Of a stretch of 64,000 nt of DNA, positions 1 through 10,055 are shown piece by piece; position 1 is the first letter of the stretch; every line of letters starts with the position of its first letter. The notes beneath the pieces are model-generated. The model worked only from the letters and a program-made list of their open reading frames with translations. It made no database searches and was not told where the DNA came from. The translations under genes were made by a program, and so were the position numbers. This DNA comes from Nemertoderma westbladi (lineage: Eukaryota; Xenacoelomorpha; Nemertodermatida; Nemertodermatidae). The stretch is from positions 1-64,000 of the forward strand of contig JAUCBJ010001863.1 in the NCBI GenBank assembly GCA_032718475.1, in the 5' to 3' direction.

Positions 1-29
1 AATTACTAAACCTAATGATCAGGTCCACT

Positions 30-290
30 CAAATTATTAGCACAATTTCAAATGTGCCGGCTTGTCGATAAAATTGCGCCGCCACAACTCCCTATCACAC
101 ATCATATTTGCAAGATCATCCGCATCTTCAAGGAAAGTGTCCTTTAAGAGGCTTTTCAAGAAAGTCATTGGCTGTCTAGTCAACCATGATTATTTTCTCC
201 ATGGGGCTGCCAAAGCACAAGATTATGCACTGGTTGGTCTTCATGGCGAACGAAATGCCCTGTAAAGCGGAGGCGGCTATATAATATTTA
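30..290 (-). pseudogene. LINE ORF2 C-terminal fragment (minus strand)
   Basis: Read on the minus strand, this stretch gives the kind of extreme C terminus seen in animal LINE proteins, including a DRELWRR-like tail preceded by a TFLKSLLKDT-like segment. Related sequence occurs at 17313-17573, 11727-11860 and 10060-10167, so one LINE family left several 3' ends here. Frame breaks make it non-functional. The family assignment comes from remembered LINE C termini, not from a search. Confidence 0.55.
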
Positions 291-294
291 ACTT

Positions 295-780
295 GGAATT
301 TACATCGGCAAAAGCTCCAGTGATGCGGTGGCAGGATGCTTACCACATTGTATGTTTATATTCTGGCGCTAAGAGTATTCTAGGTTCCATTTATATAAGC
401 ACCAACATAGGAGTTCTACAAGCTTCACCCAGTAGCTGTTTTTTATTCACCTTTATGTATAAACCCGTTTATATGTACGAATGCTACGGCTTTGTACCCC
501 AGATGGCTTTTCAGATTCGCTGCACTCTCTAATTCTTATCGATGACTCTATAATTTTAGCAACCAGCCGTGACCGTTGTGTAAAAAAACGTGGTATATTA
601 TTAGATTTTTGTGCATAGTCGGGAATGATTATAAACCATAAAAAAACAAAATTATGGTTATTGGTAAAATCACTTCTGATGAGAAACACGATATAAATGT
701 ATTTAACAATTTGTACAGGTGTGAAACTGAAAGTTTTTTGTGCCACATTGATATCGGCAATCTGTTATGGATCTGATACG
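295..780 (+). pseudogene. LINE reverse-transcriptase fragment
   Basis: Plus-strand frames give RT pieces: a motif-B-like GVLQASPSS near 410-440 and a motif-C-like LIDDSIILATSR near 533-575, then a segment ending in NHKKTK, as in LINE palm and thumb regions. Stops and frameshifts interrupt it. The same fragment is present in the duplicate at 17579-18065 with similar lesions, so it was inactive before the duplication. Confidence 0.55.
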
Positions 781-1089
781 TAGATAGGCAACGCCGCTCC
801 CGCTATTGTAGTACATTACAATAATCTACTGTGCGCTGCTTTATGTGTGCGTAACAACACTTATAGAGATATTATTGTACATTGAATCTGGTTAACGGGA
901 GCCTTGGCCAATGTTTCTGACTAGCCAACGAAATCTTTTGGGTAAACTCAAGGCTAGGAGAAACTTGCACAGACCCGCAGTTTTCGTGATTGAGTTCGTT
1001 TGCGAAGCTGGACCCCAATGGGTAGGGTCATCTCAGGCCATTTAAACTGACAAGATGACCCAACCCACACGAAGCTGTCCGAACTACAC

Positions 1090-1740
1090 AACCGAGTGTT
1101 TATAAGCGGATCAACTAGAAATATGGTTTACAAATCATTTAATCCTTCACTCGTGACGTCAACCATTTATACACGGCCGCAGCTGGATATCTACGAATCA
1201 CATCGCAAAGCGCGGACTAGGTTCCGTCTTCGGTCGACCAATCAAAGTGTAGAAATAGGGAGATGGAATCGAGTCCTTTATGAACGACGTATTTGCATGC
1301 GTGGCTCGCCTCAATCTGAATCAAATGATATTTGCGTTTGCCCTTTTATTGATCCAATTTAGAAATAGATTATCATTAGAATACACGTCCCCATCCACAG
1401 AACTATCTAGTGTTCCAATACATTCCAAACATATACATATGAACTGTTAAGTGTTAGAAATTTAGATATTTTATTGTAATTTATTGTATTTTGATTTAGA
1501 ACCTTTATTATTAAGTAAGCGATATATTTTTCTAACTCTAATTACTAATTTATTTGTACGTAACGTTTGAGTTCTCTATTAGTATATACACATTATTTTG
1601 ATCTTGATTGGTGTTATTCTCTTATGTTTTCAAGAGTGCCGCGGCTGGTACCTTTTTAGGATTCGCAACATTTAACCGGTCCTTATTTATATTATGAGAG
1701 TGTTTGGTCTGTCAGTGTCAGTAAAAGCGTATATTTAAAT
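1090..1740 (+). pseudogene. LINE 3' end present only in duplication copy 1
   Basis: An 88-codon open frame (1096-1362) contains RTRFRLRSTN followed by IGRWNRVLYERRIC. This resembles the C-terminal cysteine-rich tail of LINE ORF2 proteins, which commonly have an EIGR...ERxCxxC pattern. An AT-rich presumed 3' UTR follows to about 1740. The duplicate lacks this piece: sequence matching about 1080 and about 1735 abuts near 18372, so it was either inserted here or deleted there. Confidence 0.45.
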
Positions 1741-2015
1741 CAATTGGACCTCATGCAGGTCAATAATAACTAACTAACTAACTATATTCTAGACACCAGG
1801 CCGACGGCCGAGTATTTCTGGGATATTAAACCGTCCGCAGTAACCCAGTCTGCCGCTTGGGGTGTATAAGTGATTAGCGGATATCTGCTTATACTTTGCT
1901 TATTTCGAGTTGACACTTAATATAAGTTTATGACACGTGTTGCGCGAAGTTCCTACTTCGTGTAATGGAAGGTATGTAAGGTAAATTAGGTTCATATTAT
2001 AAGTAATTCACTGAC

Positions 2016-2132
2016 CCAACATCCCTGAAAGTTAGTATCAGCAGTACAACGTTCCAACTCGATCCCAGAAGAGGAGCAGGAATTCTCGATTGAATTACCT
2101 TCTTCTTCGCATACGTAGCAGTATTGTACAAA
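2016..2132 (-). CDS. LU (Ly6/uPAR) domain exon, duplication copy 1
   Basis: A phase-0 exon of 39 codons on the minus strand. It is preceded by a TTTCAG acceptor and followed by a GTCAGT donor. The peptide contains QYCYVCEEEG, a second cysteine in SCSSSG, LERC and a terminal QGCW, matching the first half of a three-finger LU domain. Its 3' partner exon would lie about 110 bp left of the window, judged by the position of 16875-17171 relative to copy 2. The 5' signal-peptide exon was not found. Both splice sites are intact here, unlike copy 2, so this may be the functional locus. Confidence 0.6.
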
Positions 2133-2139
2133 CTGAAAG

Positions 2140-3725
2140 TAAATTAATAAAAATTATTTATTAGTGTTATTAAAAGAACAATTTAAACTAGAACATCTAA
2201 TTACATTCTACAAAATATAACCTGATTCTAATACTATGAAGCAAATAGGCCATGTACCGCAGTAGGCCCATACCGCAGTAGACTCTCATGTACCATGCAC
2301 TTAGTCCCAGTTTTGTTTTACTTAGGCCATCAAGGTCTTCCATAATATTACAAACAATGACAGTCAGGAAACACCTGAAATTTTCTTGAAAAGTTTACGA
2401 TTTTAATAATTTTTCGTTTATAACTATAATAACTGAAAGAAACTAAAACTGAAATATAAATCAATCTGCCAGTTATCAAACGCAATTGAGAAATTCACAT
2501 TTATTTACAAACAGAGCTGTACAGCGATATTTAAATTAATTCGTGAGTATTACAACAGGATCTAAATTTATACTTAAATTTCAGTGTTCTAGAAAGTCAT
2601 AAAATAATACATAAAAATAATAATAATACTGCTTCAATTCTGTATTATACTATATTAAAAAGTTATTCCTTCATAATGGCCATCGGAAAATTCCTCGATA
2701 AATCATATATCCGGAAAACTTCCATTCCCAATGATGGAAGTTCGACATAGTTTTCTTACTACCGGTACTGACCTGGGCGGGTTTCTAATTTTTCTAGTTA
2801 TTTCGCTTTATCAAGCCGTTAAAAAGATCCTAGATGTGTCACTACCGAATTAGCCACGCAATTCTCGGTCGAATTTAAGCCCCGATTTAGATTTAGCTAC
2901 AAAGCCGTCACCTAGCTGGACGTGCGCTAATTCGAGAACGCCTAACGGCATGTTCGGTCACCATGTTTTATACAGCTTATTTGCAGCGATTAACCGCTAG
3001 GTGTCGCTACGGTATTGCACCTAAATAGAAAACGGGCTAAAAACGGTTTCGGAATCTGGAGATAAAGTTGATAGTTCCAATGAGATCTCGAGATTATATT
3101 CCAAAATCCAAAATATGAGATGGAGGTGGTTAAGTAGTGGTAAACATTGTGTAGTAAAGAAAAAGGGAAACATCCTGTCAGACCAGTAGTAAAAAAAAGT
3201 GTATATTTATGATCACACCAATTTCCTTAGTATTCGATTGAATTTGAAAAATATTTCGGGTTGATAAATATAAAGTTCATTTATTTTGTTGTTTAATGTT
3301 GTATTTAAGTACTGTATGTAGCCCTGCATTGTAAATAAAGTCTTGCATTTAGTGTCAAAAGTGAAAGAAAATGAACCCAAAACAGAAGAAAAATTCATAA
3401 ATAATGATAATATATAAATAGAACTTAAACTGTTACCTCTCCTGCAGCAGTATTGAAAAAAAAATAAAAATAATATTAATATTAATAAATACAAACTAAA
3501 TCAATTATAATTAATTCTACAATAAACCCGATTAGTTAGTATGCAGACCACCGCAGCTGTATATAGAGATACAGACCCAGTTGAACTCTCATTTGGAACG
3601 TCAAGATAACAGCCTTTAAAGCTACATGCACCCCCAACCAATTATAACTTTTCGTCAGACACCAGTATTGGAAATTAAAATACAGTAAATGTCACCATGT
3701 CTAATTAGTATGTACTGTAGCATCT
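2140..3725. other. Non-coding part of the duplicated block
   Basis: AT-rich sequence with no credible exon, matching 18780-20084. Short frames such as 3213-3494 on the minus strand start from non-ATG codons and are homopolymer-driven. The stretch around 3491-3510 is the unoccupied target site of the retrotransposon found in copy 2. Confidence 0.6.
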
Positions 3726-3729
3726 ATTT

Positions 3730-3900
3730 AATTGTTAGCTATATAGGTCTACATATTTTATATACATTATTCTTATTTGTTTTTCTTCTTCTAGGATTGA
3801 TTGCAGAGATGACCCCCCCTAGTAATATATATTTGGGGTCATCTCTGCAATCAATCCCAGAAGAAGAAAAACAAATAAGTTTACATACGCTATATATATA
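3730..3900. repeat. Foldback (inverted-repeat) element, right arm truncated
   Basis: An arm containing TGCAGAGATGACCCC is followed after a short spacer by its reverse complement starting GGGGTCATCTCTGCA. The right arm ends abruptly near 3880 and gives way to a TA repeat. The duplicate at 24525-24705 keeps both full 80-bp arms, so this copy has lost the outer right arm. Confidence 0.8.
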
Positions 3901-4182
3901 TATATATAGTGTATGTAATGTAATATTTGGGAAATAAATATGTTGAATTGAAATTGAATTGAATTGACAGACTTGCTCACGGAAAATCTTGGAATGGAAG
4001 ATCCAGTATAAAACAACCGAATCCGAAATAAAGACATGCTCTGCATTAATTAAACTGCTAAGGTTAAGGAAATCAATCACAAGGAGAAGGAATCACACCT
4101 TCTCTGGAGGTAAATATAATATTTTAGGCAGTAATTATTATACTGTAGTGTACCAAATATGGCAGTCCTTGGCGCCCATGTG

Positions 4183-4378
4183 AAGAATATAAGGTTTGCA
4201 CTTTTAGGTCGAAATTTTATTGACATTTTACATATGAAGAATGTTTATATTTTTTAATTTCTCCGTATTAAGGGGTGGGAGGCGGGTTAATACGAAGAAA
4301 TTAAAAAATATAAAAATTCTTCATATGTAAAATGTCAATAGAATTTCGACCGAAAAGTGCAAACCTTATAATCTTCTT
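4183..4378. repeat. Foldback element, about 85-bp arms
   Basis: The left arm contains GAATATAAGGTTTGCACTTT and the right arm contains its near-complement AAAGTGCAAACCTTATAATC. A GC-rich loop of about 20 bp separates them. It is conserved at 25040-25235 in the duplicate. There is no coding potential, and it is probably MITE-like. Confidence 0.85.
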
Positions 4379-4379
4379 A

Positions 4380-5095
4380 TTCACGCCCTCACCCGCCCTC
4401 ACCCGCCCTCACCCACCCTCACCCACCCTAACCCCCCCCCCCCCCCCCTTCAAAACTTTTTTCAAATTTTTTTTACGATTTAATCTACAGCAGATTTTAT
4501 TATCACGATTCCAAATTTGAAAACCGTTTAGCAAGATCTATTTAGTTCTCGAGTTATGGCTGTCTGTCCGTTTCATTGTCGGTCTGTCTCTCTGTACAGT
4601 ATGTCTGTCCGTCAATAAAAACCATACTATCTCTCTAAAAAATTCCCTATACGGGTTGTCAGGTCGGTGACTTCAGTTCTGATGTCATTATTGTCATTAT
4701 TCAAATTTTGCCTCGTCGTTTCTGTCTATATGCCTGTCAGTCTGTCCGTCAAAATATAACCGACAGTCTGACAGCCAAACAGACAATTTGAAAGTCATCA
4801 AATGTTAAACTGACACTCGAAATGAATTCTGCGACCAGCAAAACGACCTATAGAAAAACGTTTAGATAGAAGGGGTGCCATTTTATTAAATTTGACGGAC
4901 ATATTGTCGGATAGTCAGATAGACCGCCAAACAGACATACAGACTAACTAGATTTCATTCAAAGTGAAAACTGACCTCAGAAATGAAATCAACGACCATG
5001 AAAATCCCCACGGCAAAAATCTGAACATGGTTATGTTCTTTCTTGTTGCTAGAAAAGTATTGACAGACATTCTCACATATTAGCAAACAGTTTTT
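4380..5095. repeat. C-rich tract plus TCTGTCCGTC-word repeat region
   Basis: It opens with repeated CCCTCACC units and a poly-C run near 4434-4449. About 500 bp follow with many words such as GTCTGTCCGTC and GACAGTCTGACAG on both strands. Homologous stretches are 25235-25930 (duplicate) and 32361-32870 (third, partial copy). Related words also build the tandem array at 40225-40626. Confidence 0.7.
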
Positions 5096-5399
5096 GCGCG
5101 GGAAGGTTCAAACTTTAAAACCAATTATCTCAGAATGACATTTATCATTTTTAAAACACAACTACTCCTCCGCCATTTTTCAACCAAATCTAATGATTTT
5201 TAGGCTCATTCGAAAGGGTTTCGGCAGTTCTTTAACATTAATCTTATAGAATTTATTTTAAAAAGTTTATTAGGTCGATAAAAGTAGCATATATATTCTG
5301 ATAATTAGTTTAGGTGCTCTGTTATTACATAAATATTGCCACGGGGAATTTATATTAAAGAAGAAAACATTCAGTGATCTAGGTGGGGCCTTTATTTTC

Positions 5400-5560
5400 T
5401 CTTCAGTATCTAAGGGGTTAAACCAAACATTAACCAATAACCATATATGGAAGGGGTTAAACTAAACATAAACCAATAACCATATATGGAAGGGGTTAAC
5501 CAAACATTAACCAATAACCTAATATAACCCATAACCATCACACATATAAACTGGTAACAT
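5400..5560. repeat. Short tandem repeats of AACCATATATGGAAGGGGTT type
   Basis: Three imperfect tandem copies of about 45 bp containing CCAATAACCATATATGG and GGGGTTAAACC. The last part (ACCATCACACATATAAACTGG) recurs at 44310-44340, downstream of the second FREP-like gene, so this is also the edge of the FREP-type block. Confidence 0.7.
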
Positions 5561-5947
5561 ATAGCAGTTGTGTTTAATGAATCATATAGAACTGTAGACC
5601 AAGGTACAGTATCTCTTCTACAACTCATTGGGAATTCAAACTGTAAAATAAATAATAAAAACGTTAAAGTAAATAATTTTATAGTAAAAAACGATATTTA
5701 TTCCGGAACTAAAGTATTATTAATAATTATTATTAACTTTTCACCCAAATATATTATTATATTTTATTTATATTTATATAAATAAAATATATATTATATT
5801 TATATTATATTATTTAATATTTATTATTATAATTTTTTATAATTATATTAATATTATTTATATATTTTATATTTAAATGTAAAAGTTAGTTTCCAACGCT
5901 ACTCTGTTGGAATTATTTAGTAATTTTATATAAATCTTACAGTTTCC

Positions 5948-8244
5948 CTAAATCAAAATCTTCATTTCAACTCGAGAAGCCGGATTCCCTGTAGTAAAAT
6001 GGTACCAATAAGGTCCTTTCGGCCACTCCCCACCATATTCTACGTTTAAGTCACTGACCGCCAGGCAGGTCTTGTACCACCACGACCCAGTAAGTTCTAC
6101 GGCGCAGTTGTAGTCGTCTGACTCGTCATTATCGCGGTCCTTGGTAGAGAATGGGAGACCGTTGTGATACTCCAATGAGTCACCAGCAGTACCATGGTAA
6201 CCGGATACATGTAGGGTGTAATTAGTTGCAGCTGATCCGATAGAGAAGTTGTTGTATTCCGCGTATCGGTGTTCGTTGGTGTAATTCAAACGCTCCTCGG
6301 TTTTAACATCCAACCCCCTTCCAGTGAACCACAAATCGACCCTCAACTTCACCCCGCTTTCACTCAGCTTGTGGATCGTCTCCAACCCCAACCAAATATT
6401 CGTCTCCGGATCGCCAAATCCTTCAACATATTCATCCCAGTTTCGATAGAAGTCAACAGATCCATCAACTCTTTGTTGAATCTTTATCTCCGGACCATCA
6501 ACTGTTTGTTGAATCTTTATCTCCTGCCCAAACAAGAATTGGCTAAAGAAACTAACATCGTTCTTTAGCTCATCGACTTGGTTAGTTAAGGTTGTATTTA
6601 TATCGATTACTTGGTCACTCAACTGTGTAATATTTTCTTTCAACTCTGTATTCTGTTCTTCCAATTCTGTAACCTGTTAGGAAATATTTTTATTAGAAAT
6701 ATTAGTGAATACCGTTGAGTGAGGGGGTGTGAGATCCGGTAAGATTTGTGGAAAGATCCATTCCGATTCCTTTTAGAGGGCGGGCCTATGGAATTATAGA
6801 TGTTTTTTAATAACGAATTCAACTCAACTTTTCACCACTTACAATATCTATGAAATCGCATGAAATTAAATTTAGCAAATAATTATGTTACAAATGATTA
6901 AGGCGGCAGTGTGGCGCTCATGAGGTTCAAATGAGAAAGAGTTACAAATTTTGAAAACGGCACTGTGCCGCCTTTATGTGGGGTAGTATAATTAGTGATG
7001 TCTGCTTTATATAAAAATCTTTGTAACGATAAGAAAATAAGCCTTTGTTCAGATCATATTTATTGGGAAGAAAAATATTATTGATTGTACATTGTTTACA
7101 TTGTTCACAACTTTTTCCTCCCAGTCCAATCATTACTGGTGAATCTGAGTTTAATGTTGAAAATGTGCGATTCAATACTGTGGATATAAAATAATAATAA
7201 TAATTTAATATAACTAATACACTTACATTAATGGCTCCACATTGTCCATCATTTGCCTGTAATAATAAATAAATTATAAATAGCTATTCATGAAAGAATA
7301 ATATGGTATAATATGGAATATTATGGTATTGTTTTTAAGTGGTTAAGTTATTAAGTGTTACTGTATGATCGCTAATATTATTTTACATGCTACTCCAAAA
7401 AGAGGGAGTGGCAGAAAATGTTAAAATGTCCACCACATTACAATATTACAAGAAATCTTATATGAGTTGGGGGACAACTTGCTAAGAGCTGGGGACAACA
7501 TATATGACCTGGGGACAACTGATATGAGCTGGGGACAAACTGGCTGATTATAGTGTGGGGACAACGGGACAGCAAACATGGACATGGGAATAAAACGTGG
7601 ACAGGGAAACAGACGTGGTTGGACAGACGGATATCCAACGCGACATGGGGAGACCTGTTGTGGACAAGGGGACATCAAATGGTCGGAGACGCGGATAACC
7701 TATACGGACAACTGGAGAACCAAAAAGGACAACTGGACACCCAATATGGATATTCCAACACAGAATAGCAAACTAGTCTGCAATACTCGACAAAAACAAA
7801 AATAAATACTGAATTGAATAAATAACAGACGGTTGGTGAGGAACTGGCTATTGGCTACAGTCATATCTGCGCTGTCACTCTCTTTAGGATGCTAACCTTT
7901 TATTTATGTAATGGAATTATTCTGTGAGAAAACGTTTCTCTGCTTTGAAGAATAAATCAAACACTATTTATATAGGAGGGTTATATTATCACAGCAAATT
8001 ATTAAATGAAAAATTACGATAAAAAAGCGAAATGAATACTTTATGAATTAAATAATAAACTAACCTGTTCTAGAATCAAACCGGATTTAGTTCCATTGTT
8101 TCCATCGTCACATAAGGGAACATCCAACCCAAAGTTGATGAGGTACAGCTTCCCTTCTTTATCGCCGCAGACGCCTGTTGGATTTACTGGCGAAAGGAAA
8201 AGAACTGACAGCAGAGAAAATAGTTTAAGACTTACCGGTAACAT
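5948..8244 (-). CDS. Fibrinogen-related (FREP-like) secreted lectin, 3 exons, gene A
   Basis: Predicted exons are 8065-8244, 7227-7256 and 5948-6673, all phase 0, with donors GTTAGT and GTAAGT and CAG acceptors; together they encode 311 aa. Residues 1 to about 22 form a signal peptide (KLFSLLSVLFL core). Residues 24-50 contain CGDKEGKLYLINFG then VPLCDDGNNG, resembling the N-terminal subdomain of a fibrinogen C-terminal (FBG) domain. The 10-residue exon 2 holds NDGQCGAIN. Exon 3 starts with a heptad coiled coil (VTELEEQNTEL) and then carries the main FBG part: RVDGSVDFYRNW, WLGLE, STKDRDND and NCAVELTGSWWYKTC, with the calcium-site acidic residues and the C-terminal cysteine pair kept. FBG proteins of this type usually act outside the cell as carbohydrate-binding recognition or clotting-type molecules. 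No lesion is visible. Confidence 0.82.
6674..7226. other. FREP gene A intron 2
   Basis: Intron between exons 2 and 3. It contains AT-rich sequence and no additional coiled-coil exon, whereas the corresponding interval of gene B holds two. Confidence 0.7.
7257..8064. repeat. FREP gene A intron 1 with GGGGACAAC repeats
   Basis: The first intron contains a G-rich purine stretch (about 7465-7740) made of degenerate GGGGACAACT units. Gene B intron 1 has a homologous stretch at 48255-48450. Overlapping open frames here (for example 7421-7678 on the minus strand) are repeat artefacts. Confidence 0.7.
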
Positions 8245-8328
8245 TTTTACAGTATTTGTAAATAACTTGTAACTAAAGTTAAGATAATTTTCTGTTAAAG
8301 AATGGTTTTAATGCCCTAAAAATCCTCC

Positions 8329-8336
8329 TATTTATA
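8329..8336 (-). promoter_or_regulatory. TATA box of FREP gene A
   Basis: TATAAATA on the minus strand, 85 bp upstream of the ATG at 8244. The same box at the same distance precedes gene B (48929-48936). The proximal 200 bp, with repeated TTGCCTTT words, is conserved between the two genes. Confidence 0.7.
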
Positions 8337-8494
8337 CACTTTTGACAAAGGCAATTACTTATGCAATGAATAAAGTCTCATAAAGGCAATCAAAGGCGGC
8401 AATTATTAAAACCTTTATAGAACAATTATTAGTAACTACCTTAGTGTAGATACCATTGTATGTAATTTATCACTTTAAATTACATTCTTATGAT

Positions 8495-8634
8495 TAACAG
8501 TGATCAGATTAACTGCTGGCGCCTAGCTACCAGTTACAGACAGACTGTTGGCGCCTGGCTACCAGTTACAAAGTTACAAACTGACTGCTGGCGCCTAGCT
8601 ACCAGTTACGTTACAGACAAGGGCGTCGCAGCGG
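8495..8634. repeat. 33-bp minisatellite, short version
   Basis: About four units of the form CTGCTGGCGCCTGGCTACCA followed by GTTACAGACAGA. The same unit is expanded to nearly 30 copies upstream of gene B (49085-50015). Confidence 0.85.
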
Positions 8635-9999
8635 TGGTGTAAAGGATTTCTCGTGCCTTTCAGCACAATAAGATCCTAAACGGCTTTTTAAGTATCTCAA
8701 AATTTCCTAGTCTTAACACACTCGTTTACTGTTTTGGTTTCTCCTCGGCTGAAAGACTGACTCGCATAGAACACGGTCCGTCAACGACTTGTTATAATCG
8801 GACTTCCTCAACCCTTTCATGATAGTACTAAATCACAGTGATTTCTATTTTCCATTTATTAATGTCTTCATTGGTATAAAAAATAGTGTAGGCCTACGGT
8901 ACGTAACACCATAGAAAATCCTCCGGGAAGAGGGAAAAACAGAAACCGGATGAGGGGTGGTTTGGGTCCCTTAGGAACCAAAGTATAACATCGAAAAATT
9001 ATACAATCCAAATAATTAACCAAAAGGATAATACACAAAATGTAGTATTTTAGTCGTTTCTGGACTAAAATACTAAAAGTCTAAAATGTCTAACAGTCTA
9101 ACAGGTCTAAAATGAAAAGAGGTTTCTAAAACAGTTGTAATAAACTTGGTAATAGTGCAAACACCAGGTTACCTTCTGTGTCCAAACGGGGGTGCGACCT
9201 GATTGGACGCCGAAAGTTAGCTGCTACTTTATCCTCCAACTTAGAGGTTTGACCGAAGGTCGCTCCAATGAGTCTGCGGGCAGAGTACGCAAGTTCTAGA
9301 GGGCTGGTTGGCCACAAGCTCGGTTCTCAGCGGGAACTACCCACCTAAGCCCCACCGATACTAGGCGAAGTAAAGGAGAGTATAGGAACAGTCCAGCCCA
9401 ACTGCTGAGAAACTGAGCCAAGATAGCGGGCCAGGGGGCTGCCATCTACAAGGCCGAGTGTTTCTGACTGTTGATTTTGTGAAATGTGGCCTCTTATGAA
9501 CCCGGTGTTTGGGGTCAATATGTAGTTGACCCCTAATTATCACTTGCTAAGGATAGTGGTCTTTACTTAGCAAGGATCTGTTAAATACACGTTAAATTAT
9601 GATTAATATTGACTGGCAAACTGACCAATAATCGTATACACGGCAACGTTATGGTATAGAGTTTTTATTGGCTATAATAATAATTCCCTGGTTGAATGAA
9701 GCAAGGCCAAATAATAGGAAAGAGGACGGCTAATAAGGTGAGGCTCTCCCATTGGGTAAATGTTATTGGGAGAAAGGCCAGGGTGATGTTACAATGTTGC
9801 TACTGCGGTGGGTTTATTAGTGATTAGGGGTGACTGTGAAGGACAAGGCCGTTGTATATTGGATGGCAAATGGGTGAGGCTTGAATTAAGGAATACGGAT
9901 GGATAATATGGGAAATATTATATACTGTATCTAAATTAGAATTACGAGGGAGTGTAGATTTTATAGTGCTTCATACGAAGGCGTGAAAAATCGATTACA
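8635..9999. mobile_element. Solo LTR (about 1.37 kb)
   Basis: The segment starts TGGTGTAAAGG and ends CGATTACA, the TG...CA termini of LTRs. It is flanked by the 5-bp direct repeat AGCGG (8630-8634 and 10000-10004). The paralogous block near 50005-50040 runs through the same place without it (GTCGCAGCG...GTGGTTACATTGCG), giving an empty site. No internal ORF with retroviral-type domains is present. Orientation and superfamily cannot be told; a 5-bp duplication fits Gypsy or Copia. Confidence 0.7.
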
Positions 10000-10033
10000 A
10001 GCGGTTACATCGCGTTTCGGCAATTGTCGCGTT

Positions 10034-10053
10034 CTACTACTACTACTACTACT
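10034..10053. repeat. (ACT)n microsatellite, possible LINE 3' tail
   Basis: Six to seven ACT units. Read on the minus strand they form a (TAG)n tail directly after the LINE 3' end at 10056-10167, as in LINE families that end in microsatellites. Confidence 0.6.
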
Positions 10054-10055
10054 AC

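Larger units (their letters stand above)
1..5560. repeat. Segmental duplication, copy 1
   Basis: This block runs nearly base for base with 17284-26276, in the same orientation. Position 1 corresponds to about 17284. Shared landmarks are LINE debris, an LU-domain exon (2016-2132), two large foldback hairpins and a region rich in TCTGTCCGTC-like words. Differences: 1080-1735 is present only here; copy 2 lacks about 70 bp beside the LU exon and carries a 4.2-kb retrotransposon where this copy has the empty site near 3500. The window begins inside the duplication, so its true left end is unknown. Confidence 0.9.

Noticed and set aside
675-690. CTGATGAGAAAC, resembling a hammerhead ribozyme core (also near 17962)
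   Set aside because: No stem II between CTGATGAG and GAAAC and no matching stem III or cleavage site; it lies within a LINE coding fragment.
3213-3494. Hydrophobic minus-strand frame MYLLILILFLFFFQYCC as a signal peptide for the LU gene
   Set aside because: The initial codon is TTG and the hydrophobicity derives from A/T homopolymers; the duplicate at 19879-20067 diverges in frame.
7421-7805. Overlapping frames in FREP gene A intron 1
   Set aside because: Arise from GGGGACAAC repeats; splice evidence places the region in an intron.
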